From contig NC_057831.1 of assembly GCF_910594005.1 (NCBI RefSeq), positions 37,716,001 through 37,780,000 on the forward strand: a stretch of 64,000 bases of DNA, read 5' to 3'. This document shows positions 56,701 through 64,000 of this stretch, in pieces. Below the pieces are notes generated by a model. It was not told where the DNA came from, made no database searches, and worked only from the letters and a program-made list of their open reading frames with translations. Position 1 is the first letter of the stretch, and each line of letters opens with the position of its first letter. Origin of the DNA: Cervus elaphus (Eukaryota; Chordata; Mammalia; Artiodactyla; Cervidae). A program made the translations under genes and the position numbers.

Positions 56701-59700
56701 GGCTCTGTGCTCAAGGCCAGAGATAAGCAGATGCAGGGATCCGGTCCCTGCCCTCTTAGTCTAGTGGGGAGAATCAGCTTTGGGCACATTTTTGGAGCAC
56801 CACTTATACTCCAGCCCTGTTCTGGGTTCAGGAGCAGACAGTGTGAGACCCTCAGGAGACGTGGTGGGGGACAACGGGGGTCTTGTTGGCACCTGTGATG
56901 TAGTGGGTGAAAATGAGGGCCATGTGACCCATCAGCCTGGCTTTGAAGCTGGCTCTCACTTCCTGGTTGGGTGACCTCAATGAGGTGACAGAAATCATTT
57001 TCCTTTCGGTTGAGTAGAGTTGTGAATCAGATCTCATGGGACTTTTATGATCAAAAGGCAAAACCCATCAAGTGTATGGCACACGGTGAGCTCAAAAAAA
57101 CAGTGAGTGTTTTTTTGTCCGTCCCCATACCACATGTGTTAATTCCTTGGTGCACAAGAAGAGCCAGGGTCCTGGAAAGTTGGCTCATGTCCTTTGTTTT
57201 CTGAAGCCAACCCTGATTTCTGGCAGGTCAGAGTTCAGGGTCCTGAGCCAGGCAGGGAGAAGGCAGGAAGCTGGCAATTCTCCAGCAGGACTGAGCAGGT
57301 AGAGCCTGTTCTGCAGCCCCTCAGGTCTTTCTGCGAACACATCTGCTGTCAGATTGGGGGGCAGATATAGGGCTTCAGAGGCCCATCAGGCCAACCCCTT
57401 TTTCATACAGAAGAGGATTCTAGGTCTTCTCTTGCTTCGCTCAATGGGGGTCATGTTTTTTTGACTTTTATTTTTGTTTTTGGCCATGCCACGAAGCAGG
57501 CAGGGTCTTAGTTCCCTGACCAGGGATCAAACCTGCACCCCTTGCAGTGGAGACTCATAGTCTCAACCTCTGGACCCACCAGGGAAGTCTCTCCAGCTCT
57601 TTGTAAACCATAACAGCTGCCTCCCTGGTTCAGATTACAAAGAATAAATTTGGGTCCCTCTGTCCATCACTTTTCGCTTGTCTTCAGTAAGAGACCCCCT
57701 TGCCGGGCTGTGGTCAGTGTCTGGAGAGGCTGTCTGACGGTGACCTTTGCTTTCTTCTGCCAGTGAGGACCAGGAGGCCTGGCAGAGGGGCGTCCTCTTT
57801 GCTTCTGGGCAGAACCTGGCGCGCCGCTTGATGGAGACACCTGCCAACGAGATGACGCCAACCAAATTTGCTGAAGTTGTTGAGGAGAATCTCAAAAGCG
57901 CTAGTAGTAAAACAGATGTCCTCATCAGGTAATTCAGGATTATACCATAGACTCATATGATGCTAGAGCCAGATGGAGCTTCAGAGATCCTGAAATCCAG
58001 CTCTCTCACCATTCAGAGAATTAACTTGAGACTAGAGAGGTAAAGTGACCCTCTGGCATCCACACACAACTAAGGGTAAGGGTTCAGTTTGAGATTTATT
58101 TCTGTCATATCTTGCCTTGCTTTTGACAGTGTTGTGACTTCACACTGCATTTTGTATGTGTTTTGTAGCAGCTTTACTGAAATATAATTCATATAACATG
58201 GAATTCACTCATGTAAAATATACAATTAAGTAATTTCTAGTATATTTACAGAGTTGTGCTGCTGTCACCACAATCAATTTTAGAATATTTTCATTATCCT
58301 GTAAAAGGAATCTTGTACCCACTCCTCATTTCCCTTTTCCCCAGCCGTCAGTTCATAGACATTTGGGTTGTTTATACTTTTTGGATGGACTTCCCTGGTG
58401 GCCCAGGCGGTAAAGAATCTGCCTGCAATGAGGGAGACCTGGGTTTGATCCCTGGGTTGGGAAGATCCCCTGGGGGAGGGCCTGGCAACCCACTCCAGTA
58501 TTTTTGCCTGGAGAATCCCCATGGACAGAGGAGCCTGGTGGGCTACAGTCCATGGGGTTGCAAAAGAGTTGAGTGAGTAAGCATAGCACATACTTTTTGG
58601 ACTGCAAATAATGCTGCTGTGAGCATTTGTGTACAAGGTTTTGTGTGGACAAGTGTTTCATATCTGTTGGGCATGTACCTAGGAATTGAAGTATTGGATC
58701 GAATGGTAACTCTATTACTTTTTTGAGAAGTGTACATATTGTATTTTGTTTTGGTGAGTTCTTTCTGTCTTTTCTCTTTTTTAACATAAGTGAATAACAT
58801 AGCATACCCTCCTTGGCATGGAATGAGAATCTCCTGGTAGATTCCCTTAGCTAGATCAGATAACAGAGCTGGTGTTCCCTGGCTGTCCTGAGGTTTGTTG
58901 TTAGCAGCCTTGCTGTTGAACCTAAAAGGCTGCACCTCTAGGCTTTCTGCCCTCCTTGGGAACTCCCCCTAATCTTAAGCAAACCAAGTCTGAGGATTTG
59001 GGGATTTATAATGAAAGTAACTCGACAGATATTTGCTTCACCTAAAGAATCCTTTACTATCAAAGTTGCTAATCAAGGGTGCTTCCATTTAAAAGGATTC
59101 TTCACTATTTAATTGTGATTAGAATTCACATTTTTTCAGGGAAACTCCTGTGATCTAGATAAAGAAAATGTGCCGTCTATAGAAAATGCAGTATTGGAGC
59201 TTGATAAAATTTCTGGGATGGTTGCTGTGTATTCTGTGGCAATGTTTAGTCTCTAAAAAGGTGTCTTGGTGAAGACTGTTCCTTGTTTTATTTAAGGAGA
59301 CACCAGAGCTACATTTTGTCAGCAGATCGTGGCCGTGTGGCCACATGTCTTAGTAACGGCACCTCCTGTATGCCTGGACCTTGGCAAACAAAGATGGGTG
59401 GTGGTGGTTCTTGTCCTCCGACAACTGAGGGCTTTGCAGGAAGGAATAGGAAGGGAAATGGTATGGGGGTGCTGCAGGAGCAGAGAGCCGGGGAGAATTG
59501 TGGAAGGATTGAAAAGGTTTGCCAGCAAAAATGGTGCCTAAGCAGTCAGGGAGGTGAACGGACAGAGAGCAGGGCAGAAGCACGTTATGCAGTGGCCTTG
59601 GGAAACCACAGGGCTTGAGGTGGAGCAAAGGGAACTCAGCCAGAGGTGGGGCAGGTCAGGTGGGCAGAATGTGACCTATTAAATTGAGGCAGCTGCATCA

Positions 59701-60901
59701 AACTCACTCTAGCGCTGCTGCTGCTGCTGCTAAGTCGCTTCGGTCATATCCGACCCTGTGCGACCCCATAGACAGCAGCCCACCAGGCTCCCCCGTCCCT
59801 GGGATTCTCCAGGCAAGAACACTGGAGTGGGTTGCCATTTCCTTCTCCAGTGCATGAAAGTGAAAAGTGAAAGTGAAGTCGCTCAGTCGTGTCTGACTCT
59901 TCGGGACCCCATGGACTGTAGCTTACCAGGCTCCTCGATCCATGGGATTTTCCAGCAAAAATACTGGAGTGGGGTGCCATTGCCTTCTCTGCACTCTAGC
60001 GTTAGGTGGGTGTAAACCAAAGACGTACAGACTATACTTCCAGAAGGGCAAGACTTTAATAAAACATCAGATACTAGGTTTGTGATTAAAAATGCCCACA
60101 TTATACAGCCTCGCTTCTTTTGAAGTGAGTTTCTTTGAATTGTATACCTTCCTTTTTTGTATTCTTTTCCCTCTGAAGTTGGGTGGCCGTTCTCTCTGAT
60201 GAAGTCCTAGTTTAATAGTTTCAACAAATTTCATTCACCTGCTTAGCTCCTCTGGCTAGGCAGGTGCCAGAGGAGCATTCCTTGAGTAATGTTGTTTCTG
60301 GTCTGTCTGTAGGAGGGTAGAAGTCTTCCCTTGGCCTAATTACTGTGGCCAGAAATCAATACAAAGCTCTTTTGTGCCCCTAGCCTTCGACTATGCACGG
60401 TTACCTGACATCATATTACATACTGTACATGAATTCTTTTATAATTCTATGGGTAATCTTTTGATGGAGGTGTCTTTTCTACAGCTAATCTTTTGAAGGA
60501 GGTGTCGTTAATCTTATTTTGTAGATGAGGAAACAGATTCAGAATCAAGTGACTGACTCAGGAATATACAGAAAGCAGATAGGAGGTGATAATTGAAGCA
60601 TTAACATGTATATATTTTCAGAACTTAACATGTATATATTTTAAGAGCTTGTATGTTATATTGTTTTTTACACACAGATGACTTTATTCTGTTATTGAAA
60701 TAGAACAATGTGTATTTATATTTTTCCTTTCCTGCCGTATAGACCCAAGTCTTGGATTGAGGAACAGGAAATGGGATCATTTCTAAGTGTGGCCAAAGGG
60801 TCCGAAGAGCCTCCAGTCTTCCTGGAAATTCACTACAAAGGCAGTCCCAATGCAAGTGAACCTCCCTTGGTGTTTGTTGGGAAGGGGATTACCTTTGACA
60901 G
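50396..60901 (+). CDS. LAP3: Leucine aminopeptidase 3 (cytosol aminopeptidase, M17), 5' part: exons 1-7
   Basis: Spliced coding segments: 50396-50497, 52879-52994, 54325-54379, 54841-54946, 56200-56359, 57764-57928 and 60743-60901. They join in frame to 863 nt (287 complete codons plus two bases). LAP3 is a hexameric, zinc-dependent exopeptidase that releases N-terminal residues, preferably Leu, and acts in the turnover of cytosolic peptides. Exons 1-5 encode the N-terminal domain; exons 6-7 enter the catalytic domain (NEMTP in exon 6, FVGKGITFD in exon 7). Lys282 and Asp287, counted from the Met at 50396, coincide with two of the known metal ligands of bovine lens LAP. The remaining ligands (an Asp, and the Asp/Glu of the DAEGR motif) should lie past the window. 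The start is the Met expected from mammalian LAP3. A second in-frame Met at residue 32 immediately precedes the known mature N-terminus. All introns begin GT and end AG. No disabling change is visible. Confidence 0.97.
50817..50945 (+). mobile_element. Possible MIR fragment
   Basis: 'agctctgcaccgtgcccttattttg', 'ttcagtcctcccagtaacccggggaacgacgg' and 'caagtattggtgaggtgg' loosely fit the MIR order. Confidence 0.4.
52010..52560. mobile_element. Probable old LTR-like repeat in LAP3 intron 1
   Basis: 'aagagaaaggcatacaatttatacttcatatttttatgtg', 'gaagcttatataccttttaaaacagagaatgagaaattgtggga' and 'ggatgttctcttgctggtacaaggagagaaactttctcatgg' look like dispersed LTR sequence. The family and orientation are uncertain. 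Confidence 0.35.
52879..52994 (+). CDS. LAP3: LAP3 exon 2
   Basis: Residues 35-73: GLVLGIYSKEKEENEPQ, then FTSAGENFNKLVSGKLREIL. The acceptor is tttctcag, the donor gtacgt. It ends after two bases of an Ile codon. Confidence 0.96.
52995..54324 (+). other. LAP3: LAP3 intron 2
   Basis: Mostly unassigned. A MER5-like fragment lies near 53420-53535 ('gagtcgcctggggctgtagttagaatgcac...gattctaacc'). No other exon is seen. Confidence 0.75.
54325..54379 (+). CDS. LAP3: LAP3 exon 3
   Basis: A short 55-nt exon for residues 73-91 (ISGPPLKAGKTRTFYGLHE). The acceptor is tttgtttcag, the donor gtatga. Easy to miss by ORF length alone; found by splice phase and family similarity. Confidence 0.96.
54841..54946 (+). 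CDS. LAP3: LAP3 exon 4
   Basis: Residues 92-127: DFPSVVVVGLGKKTAGVDEQ then ENWHEGKENIRVAVA. The acceptor is ttggaacag, the donor gttctt. Ends with one base of an Ala codon. Confidence 0.96.
54947..56199 (+). other. LAP3: LAP3 intron 4
   Basis: Holds a Bov-A monomer at 55175-55308 and a MIR-like 3' piece at about 56035-56105 ('gaaagaccaatgtcagggctgggatttgaaccc'). The rest is unassigned. Confidence 0.75.
55175..55308 (+). mobile_element. Bov-A monomer SINE in LAP3 intron 4
   Basis: 'ggagaaggaaatggcaacccactccagtgttcttgcc' to 'gagttggacacgactgaagcgacttagcagcgg'. Target duplications agcttgtgtctg (55163-55174) and agcttgtttctg (55309-55320) match at 11 of 12 positions. Confidence 0.88.
56200..56359 (+). 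CDS. LAP3: LAP3 exon 5
   Basis: Residues 127-180: AGCRQIQDLEIPSVEVDPCG, DAQAAAEGAVLGLYEYDDLK and QKRKVVVSAKLHG. The acceptor is cctgtgaag, with A at -3 instead of the usual pyrimidine. The donor is gtgatg. Ends with two bases of a Ser codon. Confidence 0.96.
56360..57763 (+). other. LAP3: LAP3 intron 5
   Basis: Contains an antisense CHR SINE at 57455-57592. The rest is unassigned, with no further exon. Confidence 0.75.
57455..57592 (-). mobile_element. CHR-type SINE in LAP3 intron 5
   Basis: 'agggtcttagttccctgaccagggatcaaacctgcaccccttgcagtgg' and 'ctctggacccaccagggaag' are the reverse complement of CHR, with the T-rich tail at the left. Confidence 0.85.
57764..57928 (+). CDS. LAP3: LAP3 exon 6
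   Basis: Residues 180-235: SEDQEAWQRGVLFASGQNLA, RRLMETPANEMTPTKFAEVV and EENLKSASSKTDVLI. It contains the NEMTP motif conserved in M17 enzymes. The acceptor is cttctgccag, the donor gtaatt. Confidence 0.96.
58165..58760 (-). mobile_element. Old L1 (L1M-type) fragment, antisense, split by a Bov-tA
   Basis: 'gcagctttactgaaatataattcatataacatgg', 'tatttacagagttgtgctgctgtcaccacaatcaattttagaatattttcat', then beyond the SINE 'aataatgctgctgtgagcatttgtgtacaaggttttgtgtgg'. Confidence 0.85.
58386..58589 (+). mobile_element. Bov-tA SINE in LAP3 intron 6
   Basis: The head 'ggacttccctggtggcccaggcggtaaagaatctgcctgcaatgaggg' is joined to a Bov-A body. An exact 12-bp duplication, atactttttgga, is at 58374-58385 and 58590-58601. 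Confidence 0.92.
59715..59991 (-). mobile_element. Bov-A2 SINE in LAP3 intron 6
   Basis: Dimer in reverse with a (CTG)n tail at the left and the 'gcatgaaagtgaaaagtgaaagtgaagtc' linker. An exact 10-bp duplication, cactctagcg, is at 59705-59714 and 59992-60001. Confidence 0.92.
60743..60901 (+). CDS. LAP3: LAP3 exon 7
   Basis: Residues 235-288: RPKSWIEEQEMGSFLSVAKG, SEEPPVFLEIHYKGSPNASE and PPLVFVGKGITFD. It holds metal-ligand positions Lys282 and Asp287. The donor is gtacgt, splitting the next Ser codon after two bases. Exon 8 was not found before the window end. Confidence 0.96.
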
Positions 60902-61034
60902 GTACGTACTTGTTGTATCTGTGCTTTGTATTTTGGTGAATACTTTGCATGCAGGTGTATTATTTGCTGTGTAATTTGCTTCAGAAGTATGGTGTTTGGT
61001 CATATCTTATGTGTTACTTTAAATGTATTAGGTC

Positions 61035-61212
61035 ACCACTTATAAAATGCCTACTGTGTATCAGAGGCTGTATTAGGGCATTTTACATATATTAGCCTTG
61101 ATCTTATCCCTAGGAGCTAGGCGTTGTGGACGTTCTGCAGGTGAGGCAGTCATGACTCACGTTAAATAATTTTTTTGAAAGCTCCATAACTAATAGTCAG
61201 AAATCAAACTTA
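61035..61212 (+). mobile_element. MIR SINE
   Basis: 'aaaatgcctactgtgtatcagaggctgtattagggcattttacatatattagccttgatc', then 'ctccataactaatagtcagaaatcaaac', match MIR in order. Confidence 0.7.
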
Positions 61213-61390
61213 GCAGTGTGTTTAAAATGCCTTCAAATATTTCCACCATACACTTTGATTCTCCTATGGGCATGTTAAGATTTCCAGCTGGATAAGCTGA
61301 GGCAGCTATGTAGATTATGCTGTCTTCCCTTTGCTTACTTCAGCTCACATTTTTTGCTAACCAGTCTAGCTTTCATTAATCTCCTTAAAC

Positions 61391-61553
61391 CAGTGGTCCC
61401 CAACCTTTTTGGCACCAAGGACCAGTTTCATGGAAGACACAGATTAGGGGGCTGGAGGGTAGGGGATGGTTTTGGGATAATTCAAGCACATTACATTTAT
61501 TGAGTATTTTATTATTATATCAGCTCCACCTCAGCTGAGGTTGGGGATCCCTG
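61391..61553 (+). mobile_element. MER1-type hAT non-autonomous transposon, internally deleted
   Basis: 'cagtggtccccaacctttttggcacc' at the left and 'gaggttggggatccctg' at the right are the inverted termini. 8-bp target duplications ccttaaac (61383-61390) and ccttaagc (61554-61561) match at 7 of 8. Shares its shortened interior with 17716-17907. Confidence 0.88.
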
Positions 61554-62334
61554 CCTTAAGCCATAAGTGTTCCTTAGAAATGGAAGCTCACTCTGGCTAT
61601 TTCAACCAGGGAGAAACTGAGTTGGAAAAGATGGTCTGAGTCAGTATTTCCCATGGAAAGCATTTGCTACTGAATACTGGCTTCTAGGATGCTAATTAAA
61701 TGTGAGAAAGTAACTTTTCTCACATTTCAAGAAAGTAATCTTGAAAAAGATTACTTGATTAAAAGTCTAGGTTAGATAAAACAAATTAAGTTCTTTATTT
61801 TGTTTGAACTATAGTACTTCTTGGGGATACAGAATACAGCATTTTCTAAATCTTTTTTGTTTTTAATTGAAATATAATTAACATCTAAATTTCCTTTTGA
61901 AGAGCACTTGTATCTCAGCAAATCATGGTTCATAGAAACTGCTTTGGAAAATGCTGCTAGAGATCTATGAAATTTTGATGTCCCCTAGTAAGTTTTTGTA
62001 CCCTTTCAAGAACTCCATCTGAAATGTGAATGAATCCTGCCCTTACAAGAGTGTTTCTAGGTACTGTGATGCCTCTGTCCTGGGCAGATCTGACCGCCAG
62101 AGTGGTCTTCTTTACACTAGCAGACTGCGGTGCCTCCTGTGTTTTCCTTTCAGTGGTTCACTTTCTCTTATTTAAAGCATTAAAAAAAAAAAAAAAGCAT
62201 TGGTCTCCAAATGATCTTCATTATGTGGCCCATCAGTAAAAGATTTGAGCTCATACCATTGAAAAATATGCATATTTATTTATATCATATGCATATACTG
62301 TTGTATTGAAGTGTGTTTTGTATAACACCACAGC

Positions 62335-62497
62335 AGAGAATTCCCTGGTGGTGGGAACTCCACCAGGTGGTGGGAATTCCAGTGGTTAGAACTCAGAGCT
62401 TTCACTGCTGGGACCCAGGTTCAGCCCCTGGTCAGGGAACTAAGATCCCACAAGCCCCATGTCACAGCCAAAAATAAAAATAAATAAAACATTACAG
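62335..62497 (+). mobile_element. CHR-type SINE with duplicated head
   Basis: 'agaattccctggtggtggga' is repeated almost at once ('aggtggtgggaattcc') before 'agtggttagaactcagagctttcactgctgg' and 'cagcccctggtcagggaactaagatccc'. An A-rich tail follows. Confidence 0.8.
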
Positions 62498-62984
62498 TAA
62501 ATAAAAATTAAGAGAGTGAAAGTTGTTCTTAAATGTCTTGCTAATTGTGATGGTTTTATACTATCATGGGGTAATGTCAATGCAAAACTTTTATGCTCAG
62601 GGTGAAGTTGTTTGTTCGGTTAAATCTGTATTTCAACTTTTTGTTACGGGGATATTTACCAAGGACATTTGACCTAGTCTTTTTGGTTTAGGGAAGCTTC
62701 CTAGAAGGAGTGACACTTTTAGCTTAAGATGTGAAGGATAAGGGAGTTAGTTCTGTGGGGAATAAGTCAGGAACAGAGCCAGGTGAAGGCTGCAGATGGG
62801 AAGAAAGAGGGGAAATTCCTAGTTCTGAAAAAACGGCCAGAGCGGCCACAACAGTGCATGACTGGGGCAAGGGTCAAGGCATAGCTGGACAGGTTGGCAG
62901 AAACTGGGTTTTTCTGGACCTCATTAGATTTTGGACTTTGAACAGTTGGAAGTAAGTGAAGGGTGTCTAGTGGAGGGAAAGAAT

Positions 62985-64000
62985 GACATTAGTGTTCAGT
63001 ACAGTGAGCTTAACAAATGTGCGCACTCCTGTAACAACCACCTCTATCATGAAAATAAAACATTTCCTCAATGCCCCAAAAACTCCCTTGGGAATTTTGG
63101 AGAGTGCTCTTTTGCACTCATCCCCTTTCTCACCCCCACCTCAGATGACTGGTCATCTTTCTGTTATTGTAGGTTACTTTTGCCTCTTCCAGAAATTCAT
63201 CTACATGGACTCTTTTAATAAAAAGTCTAGCCTCTTTCTCAGCGTATTATCTTTGAGATTTAACCATGTTGTTGGTCATATTCCGTTGTAGGGAAATACC
63301 AGCATTTGTTGATCTAATCGTTGTTGAGGGAAATTTGGGTTGTCCCAGTTTTGAGTTATTAATTATAGAAGCCAGCATCATCTGTATGCCTTTGTGTGGA
63401 TACATGTTTATCTTCCTCTTAGTTAAATACCTAGGAGAGGAGGGCTGAGTTGTATAATAACTACATGTTTAACTTTACAGGAAACTGCCAAACTTTTCCA
63501 AGGTGGTTATACCATTTTGCATTCCCACCACTGGTGTACAAGGTTCTAGTTGCTCCCCATTCTCCCCAGTACTTCATGGTGTCTGTCTTTCTAGCTCTAG
63601 TCACTCAGGGAGTGTGTAGTAGTATTTCTTTGAGGTTTACTTTGCATTTCTCTAACTAATGATGTTTAGCATTTTTAACATGTGCTTATTAGCCATTGGT
63701 ACATCTTCTTTAGTGAAGTATCTCTTCAAGCTTTTTGCCTTTGGCAAAACACTTATAGGAGTGTTTGTCTTACTGAGTATATGTTTTTTAAAAATATATT
63801 CCAGATATATATCCTTTAAAGTGATGTCTTTTTAAGACCAGTTTTTATTTGCAGTGAGGTATAGTCAGCAGTTTTTAATTTTATAGTTTATCCTTTTTTC
63901 TGCCCTGTTTAAGAAATTACCTATGCCAAGTTTTTGTGTTCTAAGGTTTTAGGTTTTAAGGCTGTGATCTATCTTGAATTTTTGTATATACTTCTAAAAA
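62985..64000 (-). mobile_element. Old L1 (L1M-type) fragment, antisense
   Basis: 'aacaaccacctctatcatg', 'tgtgtggatacatgtttatcttcctcttagttaaatacctaggag', 'ggaaactgccaaacttttccaaggtgg', 'ttagccattggtacatcttctttagtgaa' follow the reverse complement of L1 ORF2 3' sequence to the edge. Confidence 0.88.

Larger units (their letters stand above)
57929..60742 (+). other. LAP3: LAP3 intron 6
   Basis: Contains an antisense L1M fragment split by a Bov-tA (58165-58760), a Bov-A2 (59715-59991) and two short tandem duplications near 60450-60520 and 60600-60648. A frame-open stretch at 59283-59618 has no splice support or similarity and is not called as an exon. Confidence 0.75.
60902..64000 (+). other. 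LAP3: LAP3 intron 7 (to window end)
   Basis: The exon 8 sequence expected after the FD codon (starting with Ser-Gly-Gly-Ile) was not found, so the intron runs off the window. It contains MIR, MER1, CHR and L1M copies, each listed. Confidence 0.75.

Noticed and set aside
59283..59618. A possible extra LAP3 exon in intron 6
   Set aside because: No good splice sites are in phase, there is no similarity to M17 proteins, and exons 6 and 7 already join in the correct phase.
1..64000. CRISPR arrays, insertion sequences, phage or bacterial operons
   Set aside because: The window is vertebrate nuclear DNA with spliced exons, LINEs and SINEs. No regularly spaced repeat-spacer structure exists.

Overview
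This window is nuclear DNA from a ruminant, most likely a bovid or another pecoran. The evidence is the repeat content. BovB (RTE-clade) LINEs, Bov-A2 and Bov-tA SINEs and CHR-type tRNA(Glu) SINEs occur throughout, alongside old mammalian L1, MIR, MLT1, MER5 and MER1 copies. The only protein-coding gene I can support is the 5' part of LAP3 (cytosol/leucine aminopeptidase, M17 family), on the + strand from the initiator ATG at 50396 to the end of exon 7 at 60901. The seven coding exons join in frame to give 287 complete codons. The catalytic second half of the gene lies beyond the right edge. A few residues differ from cattle LAP3 as I remember it, so the species may be a non-cattle pecoran, but I cannot place it.

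Layout. 1-6.7 kb: a stack of L1 fragments with nested SINEs. 6.75-7.57 kb: a BovB endonuclease-region fragment. 7.85-9.7 kb and 17.1-19.1 kb: two collinear, diverged copies of one low-copy segment, the right one split by a MER1-type hAT element. 13.6-15.3 kb: a 1.63-kb BovB with an RT region. 19-29 kb: SINEs, BovB tails, an MLT1 LTR, a GC-richer block with a CTCF-like motif near 21.73 kb, and a 28-bp palindrome at 27.1 kb. 30.04-30.12 kb: an intact tRNA-Ala(CGC) gene on the - strand. 34.7-36.5 kb: a BovB with a 5' inversion (twin priming). 37-49 kb: MER5, MIR, L1, a minus-strand solo LTR at 44.4-44.9 kb, two related LTR-like fragments and another BovB. 50.0-50.7 kb: the LAP3 CpG-island promoter and exon 1. 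50.5-61 kb: LAP3 exons and introns carrying SINE, L1 and MIR insertions. 61-64 kb: LAP3 intron 7, ending in an antisense L1.

The roughly 50 kb left of LAP3 looks like a non-coding, repeat-rich intergenic interval. In mammals this would be the CLRN2-LAP3 gap, but that is known synteny and not seen here. I found no bacterial-type system, no CRISPR array and no intact retroviral genes. The most unusual structures are the paralogous segment pair, the twin-primed BovB, the isolated tRNA-Ala gene and the CTCF-like motif. Percent identities and repeat subfamily names were judged by eye and need an alignment or RepeatMasker run.
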